A model generated the notes under the pieces. The model did not search any database. It was not told the origin of the DNA and saw nothing but the letters and a program-made list of their open reading frames with translations. A stretch of 64,000 nt of DNA, from the NCBI GenBank assembly GCA_002395065.1, contig DGVS01000002.1:51622-115621 (forward strand). The letters are read 5' to 3'. Below are positions 7,948-17,164 of this stretch, piece after piece. This stretch comes from Caryophanales bacterium UBA4278. GTDB taxonomy: Bacteria > Bacillota_I > Bacilli_A > RFN20 > CAG-826. Position 1 is the stretch's first letter. Each line of letters begins with the position of its first letter. The position numbers and the translations under genes are program-made.

Positions 7948-9353
7948 TATCCGACGCTACCTTCCATATCCATCTTAATCAACTGATTAAGTTCGACAGC
8001 ATATTCCATTGGAAGTTCCTTACTAAATGGTTCAATAAAACCCATAATCATCATTTGTGTCGCATCTTTTCTAGAGATACCACGCGACATTAAATAGAAG
8101 AGTTGATCTTCATTAATTTTAGACACTGTTGCTTCATGTTCGATAAATGAAGTGTTGTTCTGTACTAGATTTGTTGGAATTGTATCCGATTTAGAAATAT
8201 CGTCCAAAATTAAGGTATCGCACTCAACGTGAGACTTACAATTTTTCGCGTTTTTCATATGTTTCACAGAACCGCGATAATTTGCAACTCCACCGTTTTT
8301 AACGATTGATTTAGAAATAATTGTTGAAGATGTATTTGAGGCTAAATGAATCATTCTTGCACCAGCATCTTGATATTGCCCTTTGCCGGCAACGGCAACA
8401 GAGACACAAACACCTTTCGCGCCTTCACCTGCCAAAATACAAGCTGGATACTTCATATTTGTCTGTGAACCGATGTTTCCATCAATCCAATCCATCTGTC
8501 CGTTTTCCATGACCTTAGCGCGTTTCGTAACAAGGTTAACGATGTTATTCGACCAGTTTTGGACAGTTGAATAACGACACTTAGCATCCTTTAAAACAAC
8601 AATTTCAACAACTGCGGCATGAAGTGAATCTTGAGAATAAATTGGTGCGGTACAACCTTCCACATAGTGGAGGTCAGCGCCTTCATCAACAATGATTAAT
8701 GTACGTTCAAATTGTCCGCTCTTTTCATTATTAATGCGGAAATAAGATTGAAGAGGTTTATCGAGTTTGACTCCTTTTGGAACATAAATGAATGATCCTC
8801 CAGACCACACAGCACCGTTTAGGGCAGAGAATTTGTTATCAGCATAAGGAACAACTGTGTTGAAATATTTCTTCACAATTTCTGGACACATTTGCACAGC
8901 TTGGTCAGTCGAAAGGAAAATAACTCCTTTGTCTTCAACTTCTTTAAGCATATTATGATAAACAGCTTCCGACTCATATTGAGTCGTAACACCACTTAAA
9001 TACTTTTGTTCGGCTTCTGGAATACCAAGTTTTTGGAAGGTTTTCTTAATTGTTTCAGGAACTTCATCCCAATTCTTTTCAACCTTTTTCGATGTACGAG
9101 TAAAGTAAGTATACGAATCAAAATCAAGGAATGATAAATCTGGTCCAAAAGATGGCATTGGAAGGCGTTTAAAAGCTTCGTATGATTTCAAACGGAACTC
9201 AAGCATCCAATCAGGTTCGTTTTTTAATCTAGATATCTCCCGAACAACTTTTTCACTTAAACCTTTCCCGGTTGTGATGATTGATTGGTCTTCGTCTTTA
9301 AAACCGTACTTATAATCCTTTTCGTCTTTAACTTGGTAACTATTTTTCTTCAT
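7947..9353 (-). CDS. sufB: Fe-S cluster assembly scaffold SufB
   Basis: Scaffold subunit of the SufBC2D complex, on which new Fe-S clusters are built. The 468-residue length and motifs match SufB: WSGGSFIYVPKGV near residues 183-195, the long beta-helix with YVEGCTAPIYS carrying a candidate cluster or sulfur-accepting Cys, and NTSFIEHEATVSKINEDQLFYLMSRG near the C-terminus (shared with SufD). Its start lies inside the end of sufU, so it is translationally coupled. It is last of the suf genes and runs into mnmG. Confidence 0.97.
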   Translation of the reverse strand: MKKNSYQVKDEKDYKYGFKDEDQSIITTGKGLSEKVVREISRLKNEPDWMLEFRLKSYEAFKRLPMPSFGPDLSFLDFDSYTYFTRTSKKVEKNWDEVPETIKKTFQKLGIPEAEQKYLSGVTTQYESEAVYHNMLKEVEDKGVIFLSTDQAVQMCPEIVKKYFNTVVPYADNKFSALNGAVWSGGSFIYVPKGVKLDKPLQSYFRINNEKSGQFERTLIIVDEGADLHYVEGCTAPIYSQDSLHAAVVEIVVLKDAKCRYSTVQNWSNNIVNLVTKRAKVMENGQMDWIDGNIGSQTNMKYPACILAGEGAKGVCVSVAVAGKGQYQDAGARMIHLASNTSSTIISKSIVKNGGVANYRGSVKHMKNAKNCKSHVECDTLILDDISKSDTIPTNLVQNNTSFIEHEATVSKINEDQLFYLMSRGISRKDATQMMIMGFIEPFSKELPMEYAVELNQLIKMDMEGSVG

Positions 9354-9792
9354 GGTGATGATGTTCTAAGATCTCCTCTAAAGCGTCCCATCCGATGGTC
9401 GCACAGTGAATACGTGCTGCTTGTTTAGCAGTGTTCATAAACACGATTGCTTCATCAAGGACATCTGGATTATATTCTTTTTCATGAATCATGTTGTTAT
9501 ATTGCTCAACAATGTATTTGGCTTCAGTAAATGTTTTACCAATCATGAGACCACACATGATATCTGTTGATGCTGTCGAAATGGTACAAGCCACTCCATC
9601 AAAACAAGCATCGATAACTATGTTATCTTTAACTAAAACATAGACGATAATATCATCAATGCAGTTTGCGCTATCCATATGGACTTGTTCATATTTTGAA
9701 ACGTCTCCAACTGGTGCGTGTTTATGTTGTGGATTTTCATAATGATCCATGATGATTTGTCTCATCATCATCGGGCTAAGCGAAATAGGCAT
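9340..9792 (-). CDS. sufU: SufU, zinc-containing sulfur-transfer partner of SufS
   Basis: IscU-like protein that accepts persulfide sulfur from SufS in Gram-positive bacteria. The three cysteines expected for SufU are visible: in SANCIDD, in GVACTISTAS, and in RIHCATIGW near the C-terminus. The usual NPxCGD is modified to a C-I-D-D form. The 150-residue length is right, and the end is histidine-rich (four consecutive His before EEK). It overlaps sufS upstream by 17 bases and sufB downstream by 14. Confidence 0.95.
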   Translation of the reverse strand: MPISLSPMMMRQIIMDHYENPQHKHAPVGDVSKYEQVHMDSANCIDDIIVYVLVKDNIVIDACFDGVACTISTASTDIMCGLMIGKTFTEAKYIVEQYNNMIHEKEYNPDVLDEAIVFMNTAKQAARIHCATIGWDALEEILEHHHHEEK

Positions 9793-11005
9793 CTAAGAAG
9801 TGACCTCCATTCTTTAAAGCATTAACTAAAGCATCAATGTCTTCTTTAGTTGTATAGAAATAAATCGACATACGAACAGTTGCGATTTCATTTAAATAGT
9901 GATGTAGCATCTTGGCACAGTGTTGTCCGCTACGAACAGCAATACCTTTCGAGTTAAGATAAGTTGCTAAGTCTTGAGCGAAAACACCCTTCTTATTAAA
10001 AGTAATAATCCCAGCTTCAGCATCCTCGTTATAAATCACTAGATCAGGAACTTTTTTTAACTCAGATATGGCGTATCTGCGGAGATTTTTTTCTAAAACC
10101 TCAATATTTTCCATACCAATTTCATCTAGATATTTAACTGCTGCTTCAAGTCCATAAATACCTTCTAAATGAAGTGTTCCAGCTTCAAATTTTGTTGGAG
10201 CAGAAAGATACTTAACTGAAACATCAGTATCAAATTTGACGTTCATTCCGCCACCACCAAAAACAGGATCGGTTTCTTCAAGAAGGTTTGCTTTTCCGTA
10301 AAGTACGCCTGTTCCAGTTGGACCGCACATTTTGTGTCCTGAGAAAGATAAGAAATCAATATCTAAATCTTTTACATCAATTTTCATATGTGGAACGGAT
10401 TGCGCTCCATCAACAGCAATAATTGCACCGGCTTCATGAACGACCTTAGCAATAGCTTTAATATCATTTACATAACCAAGAACATTAGAAACGTGTGCAA
10501 TCGCAACAATTTTTGTATGTTTTGATAAAGTTTTTTTAACATTTTCTGGAGTAATTCTTCCATTTTCTAAAGGAATGAATTTGATTTTACATCCGGTGAT
10601 TTGACTAACTCTGTACCATGGGAGTACATTTGAAGCATGTTCGGAAACACTAAGTAAAATTTCATCATCTTTAATAAGGTGTTTAGCGGCATATCCAAGA
10701 GCAACAAAATTAATAGACATTGTTGTTCCGCTGGTAAAGACAACTTCATCATCGTTAGCATTAATAAACTCCGCAACTGTGTGGCGAACTTCCGCTAATT
10801 TTGTGTCGTTATAGAAACACAAATCATAGTCTCCACGGTGTGTGTTACTCGTAAAACGAGTATTATATTCTTCTTCTGCTTTTAAAACAGCATATGGTTT
10901 AAATGTTGTAGAGGCATTATCCAAATAAACCAAATCATGTTTCTGCATGGTGATATGGTTTTCATACATTGGGAAGTCTTTTCTAATTAACTTAGAATCA
11001 ATCAT
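9776..11005 (-). CDS. sufS: Cysteine desulfurase SufS
   Basis: PLP enzyme that releases sulfur from cysteine for cluster assembly. In its 409 residues the PLP-binding lysine is in SFSGHKMCGPTGTG (near residue 230) and the catalytic cysteine in the RSGQHCAKM loop (near residue 366), as in group II desulfurases. The motif TSGTTMSIN near residue 92 contacts the cofactor phosphate. Gene order between sufD and sufU is standard for Firmicutes. Confidence 0.97.
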   Translation of the reverse strand: MIDSKLIRKDFPMYENHITMQKHDLVYLDNASTTFKPYAVLKAEEEYNTRFTSNTHRGDYDLCFYNDTKLAEVRHTVAEFINANDDEVVFTSGTTMSINFVALGYAAKHLIKDDEILLSVSEHASNVLPWYRVSQITGCKIKFIPLENGRITPENVKKTLSKHTKIVAIAHVSNVLGYVNDIKAIAKVVHEAGAIIAVDGAQSVPHMKIDVKDLDIDFLSFSGHKMCGPTGTGVLYGKANLLEETDPVFGGGGMNVKFDTDVSVKYLSAPTKFEAGTLHLEGIYGLEAAVKYLDEIGMENIEVLEKNLRRYAISELKKVPDLVIYNEDAEAGIITFNKKGVFAQDLATYLNSKGIAVRSGQHCAKMLHHYLNEIATVRMSIYFYTTKEDIDALVNALKNGGHFLDAYFA

Positions 11006-11006
11006 C

Positions 11007-11714
11007 TTACATTGCCTCCTTAATTAAGTTTAAAATTCGTTCCTGAGTTTTCTCTGAAAATTGTCTCGAAATAGGCTGCAAATATCCAAGTGTAATGAGT
11101 GCGCGGGCTTCTTCTTTACTAAGTCCACGTGACATTAGATAGAACATGTGATCTTCATTAAGTTGTCCGACCACTGCACCATGGGAGGCTTTAACATCAT
11201 TTTCATCAATTCGTAAAACTGGTGAAGCAGTTCCTCGAGCTTCTGGATCAAAAACAATAATCTTCGCATTTTGGGCTGTTTCACTACCTTTCGCACCTTT
11301 CAAAATATGGTTCACTCCGGTAAAAATAATTTCCGATTTTTCGCGACTAACACCATAGTTATCCATGAGGGCAAAAGTGTTTCCAATATTATGGGTAAAA
11401 CTGATATCAAATTTCTTATGATTTTCGTGACTAGAAAGTGAAGCTAAGTGCCATTTACAACTGGCACCTTCTTGATTCAAATTAACTTGAGATTTGACGG
11501 TGATATTTGAATCAGAAAAATCAGCAAAAACAACATCAAAATTAGAATTTCGTCCAAGATTTGCGGTGATTTTTAAATTTTCAGAGTTTCCAAAATTAGC
11601 GAGTTTTAAAACAAGCGAACAATCATCTTCAACTTCGATATCTAAATCAGAAAACTCGAGCAATTCAAGCTCGCTTTTTTCTCTGTTTTTAACCACTAAT
11701 TTTTTGGTGTTCAT
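11007..11714 (-). CDS. sufD: SufD, short form
   Basis: SufB-related subunit of the SufBC2D scaffold. I place the start at the ATG at 11712-11714, which overlaps the sufC stop (ATGA) and follows an AAAGGAGC ribosome site; upstream in-frame codons lie inside sufC. This gives 235 residues, much shorter than the usual 400 or more. The N-terminal helical domain is missing, while the beta-helix core and the C-terminal LNEDHMFYLMSRGLSKEEA signature are kept. A working short form is likely because the operon is otherwise intact. Confidence 0.9.
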   Translation of the reverse strand: MNTKKLVVKNREKSELELLEFSDLDIEVEDDCSLVLKLANFGNSENLKITANLGRNSNFDVVFADFSDSNITVKSQVNLNQEGASCKWHLASLSSHENHKKFDISFTHNIGNTFALMDNYGVSREKSEIIFTGVNHILKGAKGSETAQNAKIIVFDPEARGTASPVLRIDENDVKASHGAVVGQLNEDHMFYLMSRGLSKEEARALITLGYLQPISRQFSEKTQERILNLIKEAM

Positions 11715-12529
11715 TTCGCTCCTTTTAAAGCTTCTTTTGTCGCACAAGTTCCAAGTGAAACAGCGTTCATTTGACGTTCATCGCTAAACTCAACGCCTTC
11801 CTGTTTTAACCACTCATATCCTTGTTGATCAATTTTTTGAATTAATGACTTATCTCCATCAACAGCAATCTTTCCGTTCACTAAGATAATCACGCGGTCC
11901 ACATTAATTAAATCGTAGAGTCGAGCATAGTGACTGACGATTAAAAATCCGCGTTTACTTTGTTCTTCTTTAATTACTTGAGCGACTGTTTGGATTGCAT
12001 CGACATCTAATCCAGAATCAATTTCATCTAACAAAACCAATTTTGGATCAATGATTAACATTTGAAGAATTTCGTTTTTCTTCTTTTCGCCGCCAGAAAA
12101 ACCTTCATTTAAGTTACGATTGCTCATCTCAAATGGGATGCGAACTTTATCGTATGCTTTATTGAGAACTTTATAAAATTCAAATAAAGAAATAGGTTTT
12201 TCACGATGGGCGTTTAAACTTGCTTTGAGGAAATCAACGTTATTTACACCTGGAACTTCACTTGGATATTGCATACCAAGAAAGATTCCGAGTTTACTTC
12301 TTTCATCAGCTTCTAATGAGGTAATGTCTTTATCATCAAACAAAATTTGACCTTTTGTGATGGTATAGTTTGGATTACCCATGATTGTTTGTAAAAGTGT
12401 TGATTTACCGTTTCCATTAGGACCGAGTAAAGCTAACGTTTTTGTTGTATCAATGTCTAAAGTTAATCCTTTAAGGATTTCCTTATCTTTAACGGCAACG
12501 TGGAGATCTTTAATTCTAAGAATTGACAT
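11711..12529 (-). CDS. sufC: SufC, Fe-S assembly ATPase
   Basis: ABC-type ATPase of the SufBC2D complex. Motifs in the 272-residue protein: Walker A GPNGNGKST (about 35-43), the SufC-type signature NEGFSGGEKKKNE (about 141-153), and Walker B LVLLDEIDSGLD. It is the first gene of the operon, starts after a perfect AGGAGGAG ribosome site, and is preceded by a clear promoter. Confidence 0.97.
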   Translation of the reverse strand: MSILRIKDLHVAVKDKEILKGLTLDIDTTKTLALLGPNGNGKSTLLQTIMGNPNYTITKGQILFDDKDITSLEADERSKLGIFLGMQYPSEVPGVNNVDFLKASLNAHREKPISLFEFYKVLNKAYDKVRIPFEMSNRNLNEGFSGGEKKKNEILQMLIIDPKLVLLDEIDSGLDVDAIQTVAQVIKEEQSKRGFLIVSHYARLYDLINVDRVIILVNGKIAVDGDKSLIQKIDQQGYEWLKQEGVEFSDERQMNAVSLGTCATKEALKGAK

Positions 12530-12555
12530 CGTTTCTCCTCCTCAAAAGTAGCACT

Positions 12556-12585
12556 ATTTTAACGATTGTTGATGTGCTTATCAAC
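12556..12585 (-). promoter_or_regulatory. suf operon promoter with overlapping inverted-repeat operator
   Basis: On the minus strand TTGATA (12579-12584) and TAAAAT (12556-12561) are 17 bases apart. A perfect inverted repeat, GTTGAT-N6-ATCAAC (12568-12585), covers the -35 box and half of the spacer, where a repressor would block RNA polymerase. The regulator is not encoded nearby. Confidence 0.65.
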
Positions 12586-12604
12586 TAAAACGATAATTTT
12601 CTAT

Positions 12605-12621
12605 CATAGATTTTATCTATG
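12605..12621. promoter_or_regulatory. Second inverted repeat in the suf/lipoprotein divergent region
   Basis: CATAGAT and ATCTATG form a perfect seven-base inverted repeat around TTT, 20 bases upstream of the suf -35 box and about 60 bases upstream of the rightward promoter. It could be an activator or shared operator site. Confidence 0.3.
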
Positions 12622-12679
12622 GTCACTTTTCTTAATTCTTGCATTATAAGTTTACTTATGTTTCATGACGAAATTTTTG

Positions 12680-12708
12680 TTGTATTTATACAATGTAAGT
12701 AATAGAAT
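12680..12708 (+). promoter_or_regulatory. Predicted promoter of the lipoprotein pair
   Basis: TTGTAT (12680-12685) and TAGAAT (12703-12708) with a 17-base spacer, 40 bases before the PrsA-like gene start and its AAGGAGG ribosome site. Confidence 0.45.
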
Positions 12709-12747
12709 TATCTCGCTATGTTTGAAAAAGGAGGAAGAAAAGGTTCT

Positions 12748-14691
12748 ATGAAGAAATCAAAAATGTCTGCTGGAATTATGACTGGTCTTCTAGCCGTCGG
12801 CGCTCTTGCTGCCTGCTCTAACAATGGACCATCCTATGATTCCAAAGGCGTCATATTAACCTACGAAGTTAACGGTCAAAAAGTCGAATATACTGCTAAT
12901 GACTTATTCGGCGAAACAATCGCTAACCCTGAAAACGCTGAAGAAATGTTCAATCAGGTTTATAAACTCGTTGTTCGTAACTACTTCACTGTCGAAGATC
13001 CTGATGGTGCTGGTACAAACACCGGTTCTAAACAAATGAAAGACATTAATGAAACTGCTGATAAAAACGTTCAAATTGACAAAGATACAGCCAAAAAGAA
13101 CGCTAAAACAAACAATACCAGCGAAAAGACTGAATTCGAATCAATCCTCAAATCCAAAGGATGTGAAGATGAAGAAGAACTCAGAAAATACTATGTTTTT
13201 GAAGAACAACAAACTAAGTTCAAAGAAAACTTCTACAAGATTTATGCTGACGAAGCTAACACCAAATGGGGTGTTGACGCTCGCTATAACTATTTAAGAG
13301 ATAGTTCAGCAAGTGATGAAGATGGCTATGAAGGTTATCTTGAAAACAAGGTTCCATACCACATTTCCCACATTCTCGTGAATGTTGAAGATGGTGCTTC
13401 CAATAATTATTGGAACGGAACAATTTCCAAAGATAACGTCGAACATCTTAAACGTGTCGTCGATGGTTTAATGGATTCCACTAAATCATTCGGTACAGTT
13501 GCTCACGATGAAAGTGATGATGGATCGAAAGATCAATATGGTGACCTCGGTATTGTCGATAAAGACAAAGCTACCGAAGAATCCGATAAGTTCGTCAAAG
13601 AATTTATTCTTGGTCTTTATACTTATGATAATAAGTACAATCCAAGCGATGTCGTGAAGGAGCGTGTTGCTAATTCAAATATCGCACACACATCCGGATT
13701 GGCCGCTGAACCAACATACATCAATTACAAAGTGTTTGATGAACTTAATGAAGTTAAAGAAGTGGAAGGAAAATCTTGGTTTGCCTCAAGCGCCAACTTC
13801 TATCCACGAAATATTTTCTATAACGAATATCTTAACAATCACGGAGTTTCACTAATTTCTAAAGAAGTTAGTCAATCCGTCTATGATGGTTTAGAGTTCG
13901 AAGACCACGAAACTGCAACAAGTAACTTTGTTAAACTTAATATTCCAGGACATACAGATGGATCAACCGTTTACCGCTTAGTCTTATGTGCACGTGGTAC
14001 AACTAACCCAGTTCTTGTTACTCGTGCTGGTGCTTCCTATCAAGGAATTCACTTTATCGTTTCAAACCGTTCTCCATTCGAAGGAGAAGGCGATGCTAGT
14101 GTTGTCGCTAGAAACCGTACTGTTAACAAAGTAAAACTTTCTGACTACTACACCACTAAGTATCCAGGACAAAAAGGATACCCAACTGATGAAAGTGGTA
14201 AACCTCTTCAAACATATGTCAATACAATTGACTCTCTCACCAGTAAATACAAAGAAAGAGCAGAAAAAGTTGCCGATGAAATTAAAACATTCGACACAAA
14301 TATTGAACGCGTTATTTACCAAAAATACATTAACCTTTCAGGTGCAAAATTAGAATTCACCGAACAAGGCAAAACAATTGAATCCGCAATTAATGCTTGG
14401 ATTAAGCGTTCTAACCAACAAAAAACCAATTCAACTCATGATTCATGGGAAGAATATTGGGAAGAATACACTGATATGCTTGCTATGCAAGAAGAACAAT
14501 CTGGCAAGAAACTTGGAAAAGGTTGTGCGATTGCGTTCTCATTAGCTAGCAAAGCTCAAACCCAATCTGAACTTGATAGCATCGACTTTAAGACTGAAGT
14601 CCCAGAATTAGGTTTGGCTGATGAAACACATTACAATCAATTATTCAACGAGATTGGAGGTGCATGTAACGATGGCGAAGCACACAAATAA
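12748..14691 (+). CDS. PrsA-like foldase lipoprotein (parvulin-type)
   Basis: Exported lipoprotein probably helping secreted proteins fold outside the membrane. The start is the ATG at 12748: ten further in-frame codons exist upstream, but they encode the ribosome site itself (GGRKG). The signal peptide ends in the lipobox LAAC with C23. A PpiC/parvulin-like domain begins near residue 203 with YHISHILVNVED, and a second, more diverged copy near 431 (GIHFIVSNRSPFE); a charged helical region precedes them, as in PrsA/SurA. At 647 residues it is about twice normal PrsA length. A paired lipoprotein gene overlaps its 3' end. Activity of the second domain is uncertain. Confidence 0.75.
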   Translation: MKKSKMSAGIMTGLLAVGALAACSNNGPSYDSKGVILTYEVNGQKVEYTANDLFGETIANPENAEEMFNQVYKLVVRNYFTVEDPDGAGTNTGSKQMKDINETADKNVQIDKDTAKKNAKTNNTSEKTEFESILKSKGCEDEEELRKYYVFEEQQTKFKENFYKIYADEANTKWGVDARYNYLRDSSASDEDGYEGYLENKVPYHISHILVNVEDGASNNYWNGTISKDNVEHLKRVVDGLMDSTKSFGTVAHDESDDGSKDQYGDLGIVDKDKATEESDKFVKEFILGLYTYDNKYNPSDVVKERVANSNIAHTSGLAAEPTYINYKVFDELNEVKEVEGKSWFASSANFYPRNIFYNEYLNNHGVSLISKEVSQSVYDGLEFEDHETATSNFVKLNIPGHTDGSTVYRLVLCARGTTNPVLVTRAGASYQGIHFIVSNRSPFEGEGDASVVARNRTVNKVKLSDYYTTKYPGQKGYPTDESGKPLQTYVNTIDSLTSKYKERAEKVADEIKTFDTNIERVIYQKYINLSGAKLEFTEQGKTIESAINAWIKRSNQQKTNSTHDSWEEYWEEYTDMLAMQEEQSGKKLGKGCAIAFSLASKAQTQSELDSIDFKTEVPELGLADETHYNQLFNEIGGACNDGEAHK

Positions 14692-16618
14692 GATCCTTAA
14701 AGGATTATTAGTGTTATCTGCAGGATTTGCTCTTGCAGCTTGTGACACTGTTAATGCTCTTCCAACCAACTACGAAGAACCAATCGTGAATCGTGTTGGA
14801 GAAGGTGAATACAAATTAGACGATAACCAACTCGGTAAGATTTGGGAAGCAATCGTCTCCGGCAAAGCTGAATATATTCACAGCGAACTCATTTATGAAA
14901 TCGCTACATCTCAATTTGGTACTTACTTCACTTCAAGTGAAGAAGGTTCTGAAAAAGGCATTGCCGACATCACCACTGACGAAGAAATCAAAGCGTTTAT
15001 TTCTAAACACTCTGCCGTCTTTGTCCGTGAAGGTGATTCCAAACTTGCTGGTTCAGAAGATGAAAGCGTCATCTACACCAAAGTCCGTAAGCCACGTTTC
15101 GAAGCTTTCAAAGCTGATATTGAAGAACGTTTAGCTGAAAAACTCTATGGTGAAATTACCTCAGGTAACTATAACGAAAAAGATGGACGTTTCTCTGAAT
15201 TAAAGCTTGCTTTAGCCCACTACTTTGAAGGCTATAACATCGATGTTTTAAACACCGATGAGGCCTGGGATGCTGGTGTTGCTAAAGAAGGCGACTGGTA
15301 CAAAGCCTATATCACTTCAAACATCGAAAAAGAAACTCTTAAAGGTGACCATGGCGTGGAGAAAGTTGTCCATGTCAACCGTTACAAAGACTATCTTGAA
15401 AAGAAAGTTCTTCGTGACATCTATTCTGAAAAACTCATTGAAGAATTTGTTCTTCAAAACAAGTACAGCACACTTGGACGTGCTTATGCTCGTCATGCAA
15501 GCTATGTGAAACTCTCATATAGCAATGATAACAAAGTGTTTGCTAATAAACTTCTCCGTCACTATGCTGAAGCAGTCATTGTTGCCGGTTCAGAACCAGC
15601 TGAAGAAAAAGTCGCTAATACCTGGAGAGGTTTAGCTGATTTATCATTCGATGAAGATACATTAAAAGAGATTAAAGCTGGTGAAAATTACACCGCTGAT
15701 TTAGTCGGTTTTGCTACAACAACCATTGTTGATAAGCTTGTTGCTGAAAAGAAAATCGATGGTACCACACCAAAATATGGTGCAGACGCTGCTGCTATCT
15801 ACACCAAATTAGAAGCTAGCGACGAAGAAAAAGTCGTCTTATCTTATCCATTCATTAAAGAAAGCAAAGTTGGTGAACTCTTTGAAAGATATTTCAAGGC
15901 TTGCCGTGCTGTGATGGATGGTGCTAAACACATCGCTGACAGCAAAGACCAAACTGAACTCGATTCATTCACTGGTACAAATGCTCACAGCCGTGTGAAG
16001 GGTATTAAAGAAGAACTCTCCAAATTAGTCCTTGAAGACTACACCGTCGATGAATGGGGCCTAAAGAACGGAGGATTCTCCGATCTTCCAAGTGGAGTTC
16101 GTGATCGTTTATTCAACATTAATGTTGCAAACGTCGTCGATAACTTTACAACTGATATTGTCATCGACAAGACCAAAGGTACAACCGCTGCTGATTATGC
16201 TGAAGACACAACCGAACATTTAGGACGTTACGCCACATCAGGTGCTTATAGCTATGTCCGCTATGTGAAAGAACACTATTATCTCAACAAAGCAGATGCT
16301 CAACACTATGATGATGATCACTACTCCTATATCTTCGACGAAGATAACTCCTATGTTATTATCAACATTAAGGATGCTGCAAACAGCACCAAACTCAATG
16401 TTGACCATCCAAAGGGTTATGCTTCGATCAAATCTGATGATCCACTTTTCACCGAAAATACTGCTCGTGAAATCGCCAAACTTCTTGGTACTAAGGAATC
16501 TTATAAGACTGACGCTTATGAGTCCTACCTTGAGAAATATAACCTCAAGTTCTCTGACCAAGAACTCTACGACTATTTCGTCGCCCAGTATCCAGATCTC
16601 TACGGAGAAGACAAATAA
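14672..16618 (+). CDS. Large lipoprotein paired with the PrsA-like protein
   Basis: Unknown function. Translation should start at 14672 after a GGAGG site inside the end of the upstream gene, with a 20-base overlap. The signal peptide ends in LAAC, with C24 as the lipidated residue. The remaining 620 residues are acidic, helix-rich and repeat-free, with many KEEL, DEE and EKL stretches, resembling the chaperone arms of PrsA/SurA proteins but with no parvulin core that I can identify. Coupling to the foldase gene and similar size suggest a partner or diverged paralogue. A strong terminator follows. Confidence 0.65.
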   Translation: MAKHTNKILKGLLVLSAGFALAACDTVNALPTNYEEPIVNRVGEGEYKLDDNQLGKIWEAIVSGKAEYIHSELIYEIATSQFGTYFTSSEEGSEKGIADITTDEEIKAFISKHSAVFVREGDSKLAGSEDESVIYTKVRKPRFEAFKADIEERLAEKLYGEITSGNYNEKDGRFSELKLALAHYFEGYNIDVLNTDEAWDAGVAKEGDWYKAYITSNIEKETLKGDHGVEKVVHVNRYKDYLEKKVLRDIYSEKLIEEFVLQNKYSTLGRAYARHASYVKLSYSNDNKVFANKLLRHYAEAVIVAGSEPAEEKVANTWRGLADLSFDEDTLKEIKAGENYTADLVGFATTTIVDKLVAEKKIDGTTPKYGADAAAIYTKLEASDEEKVVLSYPFIKESKVGELFERYFKACRAVMDGAKHIADSKDQTELDSFTGTNAHSRVKGIKEELSKLVLEDYTVDEWGLKNGGFSDLPSGVRDRLFNINVANVVDNFTTDIVIDKTKGTTAADYAEDTTEHLGRYATSGAYSYVRYVKEHYYLNKADAQHYDDDHYSYIFDEDNSYVIINIKDAANSTKLNVDHPKGYASIKSDDPLFTENTAREIAKLLGTKESYKTDAYESYLEKYNLKFSDQELYDYFVAQYPDLYGEDK

Positions 16619-16626
16619 TTTAGATT

Positions 16627-16652
16627 AAAGGAGGGTTTGTGCCCTCCTTTTT
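16627..16652 (+). terminator. Terminator of the lipoprotein pair
   Basis: A nine-base stem, AAAGGAGGG with CCCTCCTTT, around a six-base loop and followed by Ts, nine bases past the stop codon. Confidence 0.9.
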
Positions 16653-16680
16653 GTTATAATAAACAAAGGAGATAAACATT

Positions 16681-17103
16681 ATGAGAAAAGATGATTGTAT
16701 CTTTTGTAAAATCATTGCAGGAAAGATTCCGAGTGCCAAAGTCTATGAAGATGACGATGTTCTCGCATTTCTAGATATTTCCCAAACAACCGAAGGACAT
16801 ACTCTTGTTGTTCCTAAGGAACATTATGATAACTTCTTAACTACACCAAAAGACATCATGCACAAAGTGATGGATGTCGCTCAAAGAATTGGACAAGCTG
16901 AAATCATGGTCCTAGGTGCAAAAGGCATTAATATTCTTTCTAACGTTAATAAAGAAGCCGGACAAAGTGTCTTCCACTTTCATGTTCATGTGATTCCACG
17001 ATACGACCGTAAAGGTGGCTTCACATTAGAGATGAAAGAAAACCCAAATACAAATGATCTTTCATTACCTGCTTTAGCAGACGAAATTAAGAAAGCACTA
17101 TAA
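16681..17103 (+). CDS. HIT-family nucleotide-binding hydrolase
   Basis: Histidine-triad protein, likely acting on AMP-linked substrates such as adenosine phosphoramidates. The 140 residues start with the DCIFCKIIAGKIPS motif typical of the Hit/HinT group, with the two zinc-type Cys of that motif, and the active-site HFHVHVIPR lies near residues 99-107. The ATG follows AAAGGAG; a TATAAT lies at 16655-16660 directly after the upstream terminator. A terminator follows, so it is a single-gene unit. Confidence 0.93.
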   Translation: MRKDDCIFCKIIAGKIPSAKVYEDDDVLAFLDISQTTEGHTLVVPKEHYDNFLTTPKDIMHKVMDVAQRIGQAEIMVLGAKGINILSNVNKEAGQSVFHFHVHVIPRYDRKGGFTLEMKENPNTNDLSLPALADEIKKAL

Positions 17104-17120
17104 TTTACCTACTCAAGATA

Positions 17121-17150
17121 AAAACGCGTCCGTACGGGCGCGTTTTGTTT
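17121..17150 (+). terminator. Terminator after the HIT gene
   Basis: AAAACGCG pairs with CGCGTTTT with an inner CCG-TA-CGG helix, followed by a T-rich run. It may also act on the convergent toxin gene transcript, since the base of the stem is A/T symmetric. Confidence 0.85.
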
Positions 17151-17164
17151 GTTTTAATAAGCTT

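Noticed and set aside
12718..12747. Upstream ATG for the PrsA-like lipoprotein
   Set aside because: The extra ten codons consist of the ribosome-binding site (GGRKG); starting at 12748 leaves a normal signal peptide.
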